Source: Acidobacteriota bacterium (GTDB taxonomy: Bacteria; Acidobacteriota; Terriglobia; Bryobacterales; Bryobacteraceae). From it: a stretch of DNA of 64,000 nt. The stretch covers positions 1 through 64,000 of the forward strand of contig JAFDVZ010000025.1 of NCBI GenBank assembly GCA_018268715.1, read 5' to 3'. The notes below the pieces were generated by a model. That model was not told where the DNA came from and ran no database searches. It saw only the letters and a program-made list of their open reading frames with translations. This document shows positions 17,051-29,400 of the stretch, one piece after another. Position 1 is the first letter of the stretch; each line of letters begins with the position of its first letter. The position numbers were made by a program, and so were the translations under genes.

Positions 17051-19474
17051 ATGCCCGATCCGACCAAGCCGCTGAATCGCCTGAAGCCCTTCCAACGCAT
17101 CAACAACGATGCGTTCCTGCCGGCCTCCGCTCCGGACGGCAACGGCGTGGCCTGCGGCTGTCATACGCCGGATGAGTTTCCGAACCTGGACGATGAGTTC
17201 CGCAAGTATCTGGAGGACCCTAAGAACACGGGCGTCTTCGGCAACCTGCTGGCGGTGATGAAGGAGGCCGAGGAGATCGCCAATACGGTGGCGAAGGCAA
17301 CGCAGGCGGCCATCATCGCGGCCAACACCGCGCTGGCGATCGCGGGCAGCGCGCTGCTGGGTCCGCTGGGGCCGGTGATCGGACTGCTGACGACGATCGC
17401 GGGCGTGGCGAACGCCGTCTCAAAGGTGGTCAATCAGATCACCAAGATCATCAATGACGGCATCAAGGAGTTCATGGCCCGCATCGGCGCAACGCTTGCG
17501 CGGCGCGCTATCCGCCGATTGCCGCAATGGGTTCCGGTGGTGAAGGGCGAATCGAACAGACAGATCACCAAGAACCAGATTGTCGAGGTGGAAGGGACGG
17601 TTACGCGCAGCTATGGCGATCCCATCGAATCGCCGTTCTTTCAACATCACCGGTGGCTGAACTGGTCGTTTCAGGTGCGTCCGGAGGATCGATATTCGAA
17701 GCTGCTGGTGGAGGGCTTTTCGCTGAACGGCGACGGGCGCAAGGGGGGCGAATCGCCGATCATCGAACAGGGCTCCTTTGAGGTGCAGTGGGACGCGGGG
17801 GCGTTGTTCGGTCCGGATGGAGCGGGGCCCTTTGAAGCCGGCTTCGAGGATACGCGAATGCCGGACATCGATGGTCCGATGACCAGCGGCGACACTCGAG
17901 TCACCGATTGGATCTGGCCCATGAAGGGCATGTACGCTTGGGCCAGCGGGCGTTGGGTGTACGACTGCGCGCGAACCGACGACGTCAAGGGGTCGAGCCC
18001 CAAGATGACGACCATGATGACGCCGCCGCGCGCGGTGGCCACTGCGTGGTGGGAGGCTCGGCAATTTTCGGAGAACCTTTCCGGCCAGCCCTCGTCCTCG
18101 GGCCAGCCGAGTAACCGGACGCCGGCTATCCGGTTCATGTTCGTGGCGTCGAAGAACGGCGGCTACATGTCCTACGACGCGGCGGGCGATGACGATTACG
18201 AGTTCATTCTCGACCTGCCGCCCATCGACGCGCCGACCTCGCCATTTCCCATCGGGCATACGTTTGCGCACAAGCGCGATCCGGGCGAGGCGCCGGACTT
18301 TCCGCACAACACCATCGTGATTCGCCCGCGCTTGCTGCGCGAGCTCAGCCCGCTGGCCGGGTTAACGGCGACGGACGCATTCATAAAACCGGTGATTGAG
18401 ATTCTGCCGCCTCCGAAGGATAAAGTCGGCGCGCCGCCGCAGCAGGTGAAGCTGACCATCAAGGGTTCCGACCTGGCGGGCGCCAAGGGCGGGGCGGCTG
18501 GCTTCGTTTTGTCGCTTGGTTGGCTGGACCCGAACCTGGCGCAGGCGTCGACGGTGAAGAACTGCTCAGTGGCCTTCAGCGCGCTCCAGGGGCGGCTGGC
18601 GATCGATCGCGACTCACCGCTCAATCAGTTCAAGCCGCTATTCCAGAAGGAGCTTGACGATCTCAAGGACAAGGTGTTGGAGGAGATCGCGAAGATCGAA
18701 CTGCCCTCGCCCGTGCCGGGACTGAAGGTGACGATCAACGATTTGATCAACAACAACCTGAAGCCGGATGTGCTGCACGATCAGGTGAAGAAGATCGGCG
18801 AGGCGTTGAAGGCGGCGATCAAGGCCGGCGTGGACGCGGCCTTCGACAAGATCTTCGACAGCCTGGCCGACATCATCGCCGGCACGCAGACCGAGGAATG
18901 GTTGATGCGGTTCGGCGTCAACGGGCGTTGGGAGACGCGCTACCTGCAGTCGGTGGACAAGGGCAAGGTGCACGTGCTGGGCAATGCGCCCACGTTCCAG
19001 ATTCCGCTCGGTCCCGACGACCTGCTGTTCTATTCGACCAGCGGCGTGGAGTTCAACCCGGTGGGCGATATGATGTGCGCGCCGCACAAGAACCGGGTGC
19101 TGAAGGACGCCAACGGCCAGGAACTCACCTGGGAGCAGATCGCAAATGCGAAGGGCGACGAATTGCGATCGCTGATGTTCGATTATGCCTTGAAGACGCT
19201 GGTGGGGAATTCGGCCAATGGCCTGCTCGCGATGGGAGTGGAGAATTCGCCGCTGGGCATTAAGGACCCCGGAAGCTTCTCGGATCCTGGCGACGATCCG
19301 GAGATCTCCAACCCGATTTCCATGAAACACGTAGAGCCTGGGTCGACGCAGCTCCAGCCCGTGACGAAGTTCGCTCGCGCGGCCGGGGAGGAGTTCATTC
19401 TGGTGGAGGACTCGCAGCATTCCGACTACAAGCTGACCGGGTTGATCCAGATCGCCAAGCAGCAGCCGCAGTAG
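17051..19474 (+). CDS. Large protein with Gly/Ala hydrophobic zipper, third gene of the trio
   Basis: 807 residues, no signal peptide. Residues about 75-140 form a long hydrophobic Ala/Gly/Ile zipper (ALAIAGSALLGPLGPVIGLL), followed by amphipathic helices. Such a segment inside an otherwise soluble protein is seen in pore-forming effectors. The middle part is rich in beta strands. About 520-620 has helical, charged stretches (DLKDKVLEEIAKIE, EALKAAIKAGVDAAFDKIFD). The last 200 residues are again beta-rich. I do not recognise a named family. Its tight coupling to the LysM and OmpA-like genes suggests cargo or a structural partner rather than a lone enzyme. Confidence 0.7.
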   Translation: MPDPTKPLNRLKPFQRINNDAFLPASAPDGNGVACGCHTPDEFPNLDDEFRKYLEDPKNTGVFGNLLAVMKEAEEIANTVAKATQAAIIAANTALAIAGSALLGPLGPVIGLLTTIAGVANAVSKVVNQITKIINDGIKEFMARIGATLARRAIRRLPQWVPVVKGESNRQITKNQIVEVEGTVTRSYGDPIESPFFQHHRWLNWSFQVRPEDRYSKLLVEGFSLNGDGRKGGESPIIEQGSFEVQWDAGALFGPDGAGPFEAGFEDTRMPDIDGPMTSGDTRVTDWIWPMKGMYAWASGRWVYDCARTDDVKGSSPKMTTMMTPPRAVATAWWEARQFSENLSGQPSSSGQPSNRTPAIRFMFVASKNGGYMSYDAAGDDDYEFILDLPPIDAPTSPFPIGHTFAHKRDPGEAPDFPHNTIVIRPRLLRELSPLAGLTATDAFIKPVIEILPPPKDKVGAPPQQVKLTIKGSDLAGAKGGAAGFVLSLGWLDPNLAQASTVKNCSVAFSALQGRLAIDRDSPLNQFKPLFQKELDDLKDKVLEEIAKIELPSPVPGLKVTINDLINNNLKPDVLHDQVKKIGEALKAAIKAGVDAAFDKIFDSLADIIAGTQTEEWLMRFGVNGRWETRYLQSVDKGKVHVLGNAPTFQIPLGPDDLLFYSTSGVEFNPVGDMMCAPHKNRVLKDANGQELTWEQIANAKGDELRSLMFDYALKTLVGNSANGLLAMGVENSPLGIKDPGSFSDPGDDPEISNPISMKHVEPGSTQLQPVTKFARAAGEEFILVEDSQHSDYKLTGLIQIAKQQPQ

Positions 19475-19503
19475 CACGGGCGGCGGACGGCTTGGCCCCT
19501 CGA

Positions 19504-19509
19504 TATAAT
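19504..19509 (+). promoter_or_regulatory. -10 box very close to the start of the 19517 gene
   Basis: A consensus TATAAT ends 7 bases before the ATG at 19517. The expected transcript start then falls on or next to the ATG, giving a leaderless mRNA. No good -35 box stands at 16-18 bases. Confidence 0.5.
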
Positions 19510-19516
19510 CGCTGCG

Positions 19517-20520
19517 ATGAAATCCGTCCTCGTGTTGCTTTGCGCGGCCTCGATCGCCGCGGTCGGCCAGCGGAAGGCGGCGAGTCCGCTCGACCACCTG
19601 CCGCCTGAAATCACGCGACTCACCTGGTTCGGCGAACGTGCTGACATCTCGCCCGACAACCAGCGCGTCGCTTTCATGGGCGGCAGCTTCGGCAACGCCT
19701 TCGTGATTGATCTGAAGACGCGCATCATCCGGTGCCTGACTTGCGGCGTTCCCGGATCGGCGTTCCTGCGGGTGATGCACCTGGCCAATGGCGACTACAT
19801 CCTGATCGGTCCGGAGACGTTCAAGGATATCCACGTCAGCCGGCATGAGGACAACGAGCTTTGGTATCTGGCGGCCAAGGTGGGCGCGAGGCCCGTTCGG
19901 TTCGGCGAGAAGATGAGCGAGGGCGCGGCGATTTCGAAGAAGTCCCTGCGGATCGCCTATTCGGTGACTTCCACGCAGGATCCCTCCATGCCGAAGGGCG
20001 CTTCCAAGCTGGTTGTCGCCCAGGTGGATCTTACAGGCGCGCCGAAGATGGTCAACAAGAAGGTGGTGTATGAGAGCCCCGATAACTCGTGCACCATCGA
20101 GGCCCAGGATTTCTATGACAACGACTCGAAGATGACCTTCACGTGTTATGAGCCGAAGGGACTGGCGAGCGTCATGACGGTCGATCTCGTGACCGGGAAG
20201 GTGGCGAACATGTCCAAGGCGCCGGGGACTTACAACGAGGTGGAGGGGATCTTCCCGGATGGCCAACATACCTGCGTGGAGGCCGACCGGCAGGTGGCCG
20301 AAATCGGCGGCGATCACGGGTTCCGCAATATCGACATCTGGAAACTGCGGCTGGACGGGACGGGTAAAGACATGGTCCGGCTGACTCACTTCAACGATTA
20401 TGTGGGCGGGAAAGCGTCAAACCCGGTGGTCTCCACCGATGGGAGATTCATGGCGTTCCAGGCCGCTAACACGGCCGATGAGGCGGGCGTTGGGTACGGG
20501 ATATTACTCTACCGTTTCAA

Positions 20521-20524
<4 letters not shown>
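19517..20524 (+). CDS. Exported PD40-like propeller protein
   Basis: 335 residues with a signal peptide (MKSVLVLLCAASIAAVG). Repeats of the PD40/TolB kind are visible (DISPDNQRVAFMGG, VVSTDGRFMAFQAANTAD, LRLDGTGKDMVRLTHF). Cysteine pairs (RCLTCG; SCTIEA; FTCYE) may be disulfide-bonded after export. No catalytic motif is seen; it is probably periplasmic. It is distinct from the 6362 propeller protein in sequence but similar in architecture. Its TGA overlaps a possible GTG start of zwf (AGTGAG), so it may be read together with the pentose phosphate genes although the functions are not obviously linked. Confidence 0.78.
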
Positions 20525-22085
<1,561 letters not shown>

Positions 22086-22086
<1 letters not shown>

Positions 22087-23081
22087 TGCCCGTTGCGATC
22101 CGTCCGGAGCGGATTCTGCACGATCTGGAGGAACTGTGGCTGTCGATGGCGCAGCCGGACCAGGGGGTGGCGACGGCGTCCGGCGTGCTGCGCGCCTGCT
22201 CGATGACGCTGATTGTGGCGGCTCGCGATGTCCGCGACGCGGAGGCCATCGGCGAGACCGTGGGCCAGTTGATGCACGAGCATCCCAGCCGCGCGATTGT
22301 GCTGAAACCGGCCGGCGCCGGCGAGCAATTGTCTTCACGCGTATACGCGCAGTGTTGGATGCCCTTCGGCAGCCGGCAACAGATCTGTTGCGAGCAGATC
22401 GAGATCACGACGCCCGCTGGCCAATTGGAGGAAGTGGCTCGCGTAATCCTCGGGTTGCTTGCGCCCGATTTGCCCTCGGTGTTGTGGGCGCGCGGGCCGA
22501 AGTGGTTCGAGCGGGCAGGGTTCGAGCAGATCTATCCGCTGATCGACAAGATCGTGCTCGATTCCTGTGAGTTCGACGATTCGGGAGCGGAGCTGACGAC
22601 GATGCGGCGGTTGCGCGAACGGACGCGTCCGACGGTGGCGGACCTGGCGTGGGCGCGGCTGACGATGTGGCGGGAGATGATCGCGAATACGCTAGAGGTG
22701 GTCGCGCCCGGCCCGGCGCGGGCTTCCATCGGCGAAATCGAAGTGGGATACTACGGCGCGGCGCCGTCGACGTCGTGCTATTACATGGCGGCATGGCTCG
22801 CTCGCGCGCTGCCTCACGCAATGGTCGGGTTCCGGCGCGTTCCGGGCGAGGAGGGGCGAATCGCGGCGGTGTCGTTGCGCGGCGACGATTTTCAGTTGGC
22901 TTTCGAACGCGTGGAAGGCGACACGGTGCGCATTTCGGGCGCTCGGGACAGCGTGGTGGTGCTGCCGCACGCGAGCGATTACCGCTCCATGCGCGAGGAG
23001 TTGACGGTGACGGCGGGCGATCCGGTCTTTGACGCCGTATGGGCGAAGGCCGAACAGCTCAGGGCCGCCCCAGGAGAGTAA
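22086..23081 (+). CDS. opcA: Glucose-6-phosphate dehydrogenase assembly protein OpcA
   Basis: 331 residues. The start is the ATG overlapping the zwf stop by one base (TAATG). OpcA assists assembly or activation of Zwf in cyanobacteria and actinobacteria. I identify it from position between zwf and pgl, length and overall character (an N-terminal MTLIVAARD strand and a central FGSRQQICCEQIEI; VLWARGPKWF). No catalytic motif is expected. Presence of OpcA suggests Zwf is redox- or assembly-controlled here, but that is inference from the other phyla. Confidence 0.82.
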
Positions 23082-23086
23082 AGCCG

Positions 23087-23812
23087 ATGTCGATTCATCG
23101 TTTTCGGTACGCCGATGCGGCGGAAGCGGCCGCCGCGTGCGCGCGGAACGTCCTGACGCAATTGGCGACGGCGACGGCCGGGGGCGGAACGGCGACGCTC
23201 GCGGTGTCCGGCGGGACGAGTCCCGCGATGATGTTCCGGGAGATGGCCAGGCAGCCCTTCGATTGGAGTCGCGTGCATCTGTTCTGGGTGGACGAGCGCG
23301 CCGTGCCGCCCACCGACGAGAAAAGCAACTACCGGCTGGCGCTCGAGAATTTCATCACGCCGGCGCACTTTCCGCATCGCAATGTGCATCGCGTGCAGAC
23401 GGAGTTCGCGCCGGATCAGGCGGCGGCACGCTATGCCGAGGACATCCGCGACTTTTTCGGCATCGAAAGTGGGGACATCCCGCACTTCGACGTGATCCAC
23501 CGCGGCATCGGGCCGGACGCCCATACGGCCAGTCTGTTTCCCGGCGAGCCTCTGATTGAGGACCGCGAAGGCATCGCCGCGGCGGTGTGGGTGGAGAAAA
23601 TGTCGTCCTGGCGGATTACGCTGCTGCCGGCGGTTCTACTTTCGGCGCACAACACGGTGATCCTGGCGACGGGCAAGGATAAGGCCGAGGCGGTCCGCCA
23701 GGTTTTCGAAGAGCCCTACGAGCCGTTGAAATACCCGTCGCAGTTGGGCTTCCACGATGGTCGCGGCGTTACGTGGTTCATGGACAGCGGCGCTGCGACG
23801 CTCGTGGAATAG
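23087..23812 (+). CDS. pgl: 6-phosphogluconolactonase (DevB/SOL type)
   Basis: 241 residues starting MSIHRFRYADAAEAA. AGGAG at 23072-23076 is ten bases before the ATG, which decides this start over a longer frame. It hydrolyses 6-phosphogluconolactone to 6-phosphogluconate. Blocks are AVSGGTSPAMMFREMA, the phosphate loop, then VHLFWVDERAVPPTDEKSNY, and GIGPDAHTASLFPGE. In that last block the usual Gly-Asp-Gly-His or Pro-Asp-Gly-His Gly is Ala; the His is kept. Last gene of the operon. Its stop is 3 bp from the convergent efflux gene stop. Confidence 0.93.
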   Translation: MSIHRFRYADAAEAAAACARNVLTQLATATAGGGTATLAVSGGTSPAMMFREMARQPFDWSRVHLFWVDERAVPPTDEKSNYRLALENFITPAHFPHRNVHRVQTEFAPDQAAARYAEDIRDFFGIESGDIPHFDVIHRGIGPDAHTASLFPGEPLIEDREGIAAAVWVEKMSSWRITLLPAVLLSAHNTVILATGKDKAEAVRQVFEEPYEPLKYPSQLGFHDGRGVTWFMDSGAATLVE

Positions 23813-23815
23813 CAG

Positions 23816-25276
23816 CTATTGGCCCGCGAGATCCTTCTCGGTGGGAAGCGAATGGGCGTCCCACCCTCCGCCGAGCGCCTTGATGAGCGCAACGCTCGAC
23901 TCCATGCGGCGCCGTTCGAGGCCCACCGCGACGCGCTCGTTCTGAAGGCGGATGGCCTGCGCGGTGGCGACTTCGAGATAAGTCACCAGCCCGCCGCGAT
24001 AACGGTTCATCGATAACGCTTCGGAGCGGCGGGCGGCTTCGACGGCCGCGCGCTGGCGCTCCGCCTCGCTTTCGAGAATCCGCAGACTGGAGACGCTGTC
24101 CTCCACCTGCTGGAACGCGGTGAGCACGGTTTCGCGATAGCTGGCGAGCAGCGAGTCGTAGCCGGCGGTGGCTTCGTCGAGGACCGCGCGACGGCGTCCG
24201 CCGTCATAAATCGTCTGCAACGCGGAGGGGCCGATGGCCCAGAAACGGCTCGGCCAGTTCAGCCAGTTGGTGATGCTGGTTCCTTCAAGCCCGAGCGCCG
24301 CGGCGAGCATGACGCGAGGGTAAAAGGCGGCTCGCGCAAGGCCGATGCGGGCGTTCGCGGACGCCACGCGCCGCTCGAGTCCCGCGATGTCCGGGCGGCG
24401 TTCCAGCAGCGCCGAGGGAACGCCTATGGGAATTGCGGGCGGTTCCGGGACCCCGGCTTGCTCGGGCAGCGAGAAGCCTTCCGGCGTCTGTCCCGTCAGC
24501 ACGGCGATGGCGTGCTCGAGCTTCGCCCGTTGCGCGGTGATGTCGATGGCCTGGGCGCGGGTGGCCTCCAACTGGGTCTCGGATTCTTCGACATCGACGC
24601 GGTTCGCCACGCCGCCGGCAAAGCGGTTCCGCGTCAATTCGAGCGCGCGTTCGTAGGTCTTCACGGCGCTCTCGAGAATGCCGCGCTCTCGGTCGTAACC
24701 GCGGAGATCGAAGTAATCGAAGGCCAGCTCGGCAGTGACGCCCAAACGGACGGACTCGACGTCGGCCGCGACCGCCTGTGCGCCCGTGGCGGCTGAATCG
24801 ATCTGTGTGCGGATGCGGCCCCAGAAGTCAGGCTCCCAGGACGCGCTGAAGGGCAGGGTGAAGTCGCCGAAAACCGCCTTGCCCTGGGGCGCAAGCGGCC
24901 GGTTCTTCGAAAACCGCTCGTTGACTATCCCCGGAGCCACGGCGACCGTCGGGAGCCGGCCGGAGCGGTTCTCACGCACGAAGGCCCGCGCTTCGTCGAA
25001 GCGTGCGACGGCGGCCTTCACGTTTTCGTTCGCCGCGAAGGCCTTCTCTTCTAGGCTGTTCAACGTGGGGTCGCGAAAGATCTCCCACCAGCGTCCGCGC
25101 GCCAAACCGTCGGCCGGATTCGCCGCCCGCCATTGCTTCGACTCCTGAAACGAGGCGGGCGGAGCCTCCTGATAGGCCGCTGGGGTGGGGGCCGAAGGCG
25201 GCTTGTAGGACTGCTGGACGTGGCATCCCGTCAGCGCGAGCGCCGCGACAAGCGCCGCCGCGAGTGCGCCCCTCAT
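23816..25276 (-). CDS. RND efflux outer membrane lipoprotein (NodT/OprM family)
   Basis: 486 residues. The N-terminus is a lipoprotein signal (MRGALAAALVAALALTGC) with a Cys in the lipobox at residue 18. Two OEP repeats follow, rich in coiled-coil helices (ERALELTRNRFAGGVANRVD and RSEALSMNRYRGGLVTYLEV), the hallmark of TolC-like channel proteins. It forms the outer membrane duct of the tripartite pump encoded upstream. Its ATG overlaps the adaptor stop in ATGA. Third gene of the operon after permease and adaptor. Confidence 0.94.
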   Translation of the reverse strand: MRGALAAALVAALALTGCHVQQSYKPPSAPTPAAYQEAPPASFQESKQWRAANPADGLARGRWWEIFRDPTLNSLEEKAFAANENVKAAVARFDEARAFVRENRSGRLPTVAVAPGIVNERFSKNRPLAPQGKAVFGDFTLPFSASWEPDFWGRIRTQIDSAATGAQAVAADVESVRLGVTAELAFDYFDLRGYDRERGILESAVKTYERALELTRNRFAGGVANRVDVEESETQLEATRAQAIDITAQRAKLEHAIAVLTGQTPEGFSLPEQAGVPEPPAIPIGVPSALLERRPDIAGLERRVASANARIGLARAAFYPRVMLAAALGLEGTSITNWLNWPSRFWAIGPSALQTIYDGGRRRAVLDEATAGYDSLLASYRETVLTAFQQVEDSVSSLRILESEAERQRAAVEAARRSEALSMNRYRGGLVTYLEVATAQAIRLQNERVAVGLERRRMESSVALIKALGGGWDAHSLPTEKDLAGQ

Positions 25277-26403
25277 TGCCTGGCCTCCGACACTCGCACC
25301 CGTTGACCCGCGCCAATCGAATCCGGCGGATTCACGATGAGCTGCTCGTCGCCGCGCAGTCCCGCGACGATTTCGAGGGAGTTACCGTAGTCGTGGCCGA
25401 CCGTGACCGGCAACAGCTCCACGCGGCCGTCCCGCACCGCGGCCACCGACATGCCCTCGGCGCGAAATAGCGTGGCGTTGAACGGGATGGTGAGGGCATT
25501 GCCGGCCTGCGGCAGTTTCAGATGCACCTCAACGTAGGCGCCCGGCAGCAACGCGCCGTCGGGGTTGTCGACGTCGACTTCAACGCGCAAGGTTCGGGAT
25601 GCGGGGTCGATGGCGTTCGTCGTGCGGGCGACGCGGGCGTGAAAGACGCGGCCCGGATACTCCTGCAACGTCAGCTCCACCTGGGCGCCGGGCTTGGCGG
25701 CGCGAGAGTTCGCCTGCGGGACCTGCACGTACACGCGCACCTTTCCGATCGCGGCCAGATGGTATAACTCTCGCCCGGGCCCGTTGCTGCCCGCGTTGAT
25801 CAGTGCGCCGATGTCGGTGTTACGGGCCGTGATCACGCCGTTGAAAGGGGCGAAGATCTTCTGGAACGCCTGCAATTTCTCCAGCCGCTTGACGTTGGCG
25901 TCCGCGGCGTCGACGGCAGCCTTCTTCGCGGCCAGATCGCCGGTCTTCTCATCGGTTTCCTGGCGCGACACGGAGTCGGTCTTGAGCAGCGCCTGCCAAC
26001 GCGCCGCGGTGGACACCGCGAGGTCGTGCGTCGCCCTGGTGGTAGCCAGTTGAGCGCGGGCCTGGGACAATTGCTGGTCCGTCTCCGGAGTCTCGATCTC
26101 AGCTAGCAGTTGACCCGTCGTTACGTGAGCGCCGATGTCGACGAACCAGCGCTTCAGGTAGCCGTCGGTGCGGGCGTATACCGGGGTGTCGGTGAACGCC
26201 TCGATGGTTCCGGGAAGCAGCAACTCGTCGGCGGCCGCTCCGGCTTTCGGACGGACCACGCTCACCGTAGTGATGGCGGCGTCCCGGGTATCCAACTCCA
26301 GCTTGGACTCCGCGCGAAGACGGTCCTGGATGCCGCGCGCGATCGACACGCCCAGGGCGGCCAGCGCCGCCAGTCCGATCAGGGCTCCGAACGCCTTCTT
26401 CAC
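25273..26403 (-). CDS. RND efflux periplasmic adaptor (membrane fusion protein)
   Basis: 376 residues from a GTG at 26403 that overlaps the permease stop (GTGA), with GGAGG about seven bases upstream. The much longer frame extending into the permease gene is not used. The N-terminal membrane anchor is VKKAFGALIGLAALAALG. The lipoyl half-motifs (YLKRWFVDIGAHVTTGQLLA and FNGVITARNTDIGALI) flank a helical hairpin (about 95-165), then a beta-barrel (PGRVFHARVARTTNAIDP). It bridges the inner-membrane pump and the outer-membrane channel. Confidence 0.94.
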   Translation of the reverse strand: MKKAFGALIGLAALAALGVSIARGIQDRLRAESKLELDTRDAAITTVSVVRPKAGAAADELLLPGTIEAFTDTPVYARTDGYLKRWFVDIGAHVTTGQLLAEIETPETDQQLSQARAQLATTRATHDLAVSTAARWQALLKTDSVSRQETDEKTGDLAAKKAAVDAADANVKRLEKLQAFQKIFAPFNGVITARNTDIGALINAGSNGPGRELYHLAAIGKVRVYVQVPQANSRAAKPGAQVELTLQEYPGRVFHARVARTTNAIDPASRTLRVEVDVDNPDGALLPGAYVEVHLKLPQAGNALTIPFNATLFRAEGMSVAAVRDGRVELLPVTVGHDYGNSLEIVAGLRGDEQLIVNPPDSIGAGQRVRVSEARQ

Positions 26404-29400
26404 TTCGCCTCCTTCAATCTCTTTCGATGCATTACGCTGAATACGCCGGGAACGAAGAACAGCGTCGCCACGGTGGCGAGCAGCAGTCCGCCGATGACCG
26501 CCCGGCCCAACGGCGCGTTTTGCTCGCCGCCTTCGCCCAATCCGAGGGCCATCGGGACCATGCCGATGATCATGGCGAGCGCCGTCATCAGCACCGGGCG
26601 GAATCGCGTCGATCCCGCTTCGATGGCCGACTGGGCCGGATCGCCGGTCTCGAGCAACCGCTCCTTGGCGAATGAGACCACCAGGATGCTGTTCGCCGTG
26701 GCGACGCCCATGCACATGATGGCCCCCATCAGCGCCGGCACGCTCAGCGTCGTATGAGTCAGGAACAGAAACAGCACAATGCCGGTCAACGCGACGGGCA
26801 GCGCCGTGATGATGATGAACGGATCGAGCCAGGACTGGAAGTTCACGACGATCAACAGGTAGACCAGCACGATGGAGAACGCCAGGCCGCTGAGCAGGCC
26901 GTTGTAGGATGCCTCCATTGTCGAAAGCTGACCCCGGATTTCCACTTGCGCGCCGCGCGGCAAGGCGGAGCGGTTCGCGTCAATCACGTGCTGGATGTCG
27001 CGCCCCACCGCGCCCAGGTCGCGATCCTGCACGGCGCCGTAGATGTCGAGCACGCGCTGCACATTCCAATGGGACACAACGCCCATCTCTTCGGACCGCC
27101 GGATGCTGGCTACGTCGGCCAGGATTTCCGGCCGGGTGGCGCCCGCGCCGCTGATCGGGATGTTTTGCAGGTCGCGCAGCGTCTGGATCCTGTACTGAGG
27201 CGTCTGCGCCACCAGGCTATAACTGACGCCGTTTTTCGGATTCAGCCAATAACTCGGATTCACCTGCAGGCTTCCGCTCAGAGTGGCGAGCAGACTGTTG
27301 GCGATGTCGCGCTGCGAGTATCCGCTCTCGGCGGCCTTCGTGCGGTCCACTTCGATGTGGAAGCGCGGGTGGTCAAAGGCCTGCTGGACGCGAATGTCCA
27401 CGGCGCCTGGCGTGCCGCGCAACTGCGGCAGAATGCGGTTGACGAATTGACGGTTCGCTTCGACGTTCGGCCCCACCACCTGAATGTCCAACGGAGCGGG
27501 CAGTCCGAAATTCAGAATCTGGCTGACCATGTCGGCCGGAAGGAATGAGAACGTCGCGCCCGGGAATTCGTTCGGTAACGTGCGGCGCAAGGCGCGCACG
27601 TAGTCGGCCGTGGGCCGGTGATTCTCTTTGAGCGTCACCAGCACATCGGCGTCTTCGCTGCCGATGATGCCGGAGTTACTGTAGGTCAGGTTGATGGGAC
27701 TCACCGGGACGCCGATGTTATCCAGAATTCCGCCTAACTCGTTCGCCGGGATGTGGGTGCGGATGAAGTTCTCGACCGCGTCGCACAGTCGCGCCGTCTC
27801 CTCGATGCGCATGCCGGTGCGGGCGCGCACGTGCAGCTTGAACTGTCCGGTGTCCACTTCAGGGAAGAAGTTCCGGCCCATCCATGGCAACAGGAAGAAG
27901 GCGCTGAGGCTCGCGCCCAGAAAGACCGGCAGAAACAGCGGCGCCCAACGGACGGTTGAGGCGAGCATCGCTGTGTAGCCGTCGCGAAGGCTCCAGAACC
28001 CACGCTCGAAGGCGTGCTGGAATGCGGCCAGCAGGTTCCAGGCGTGGCGCTTGTGCCGGTCCTCGCCGTGGCGTCCTTCCGCCGTCAACAGGTACTTCGC
28101 GAGCGTTGGAACCAGCGTCCGCGACAGCACGTAGGAGGCGAGCATCGCGAACACCACCGCCTCGGCCAGCGGCACGAACAGGAACTTCGGAACGCCGCTC
28201 AGGAAGAACATCGGAAGGAACAGGATGCTGATGCACAGCGTCGAAACCAGCGCGGGCACGGAGATCTGCGCCGCTCCTTCAAGGATCGCTTCTTCAAGCG
28301 ACATGCCGCGCTCGATGAAGCGCTCGATGTTCTCGATGGTGACGGTGGCGTCGTCCACCAGAATGCCCACCGCCAGCGCCAGGCCGCCCAGCGTCATGAT
28401 GTTGATCGTCTCGTGCAGCGTCCACAGCACGATGATTGAGGACAGCACCGACAGCGGGATGGAGATCGCGATGATCAGCGTGCTGCGCCAACTGCCCAGA
28501 AACAGCAGAATCATGACGGCGGTCAGGCAGGCGGCGATGATCGCTTCGCGCACCACGCCGTTGATGGCCGCCCGGACGAAGATCGACTGGTCGGCCAGCG
28601 GGTCGATTTTGAGGTCGGGCGGGAGCGTCGCCTTAATCCGCTTCAGAAGGTCGCGGACACCCTGCACGATGTCCAGGGTGGAGGCGTTGCCGGTCTTGTA
28701 GACCACCAGGAGCGCGGAGCGTTTGCCATCCTGCCGCACGATGTTGGTCTGCGGAGCAAAGCCGTTGCGGATGCTCGCGACGTCGCGCAGGTAGATGGTT
28801 CCGGCGGGAGTGGCGCGGACCGGCAGAACGTTCAGTTCCTCAATCGTCTGCGGGCTCCCGTTCATGTCGACGTTGTATTCGAACGGGCCGATTTTCGACG
28901 TTCCGGCGGGCAGAATCAGATTCTGCACCGCGATCGAACTCACCACATCCTGCGGCGAAAGACCTTTTGAGGCGAGCAGCGCCGGATTGAGATCCACCAT
29001 CACCTGCGGCGTCTTTCCCCCGTATGGCCAGGGCACCGACGCGCCCTGCACCGTGGCCACCTGGGAGCGCATGAAGTTCATGCCGAGGTCCGCCAGTTCC
29101 TGCTCCGACGCGGTCGGGCTCGACAGCGACAACTGCAGGATGGGTACGGTGGACGCGCTGTAATTCATGATGAGCGGAGGCGTGATGCCAGGCGGGAACT
29201 GGCGCAACACGGTCTGCGATATGGCCGTCACCTGGGCGAGCGCCGTCGTGATATTCACGTTCGGATGGAAGAAGATCTTAACCACCGAGATTCCGTTCAG
29301 CGTCTGCGACTCGATGTGGTCGATGTCGCTGACCGTTGTGCTGAGCGTGCGCTCGTAGGAGGAGACGATGCGTCCTTCGATCTGGACCGGACTGAGGCCC

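Noticed and set aside
18638..20389. 583-codon minus-strand frame spanning the trio's third gene and the 19517 gene
   Set aside because: Runs across two plus-strand genes with signal peptide and RBS or promoter evidence; low-complexity residues.
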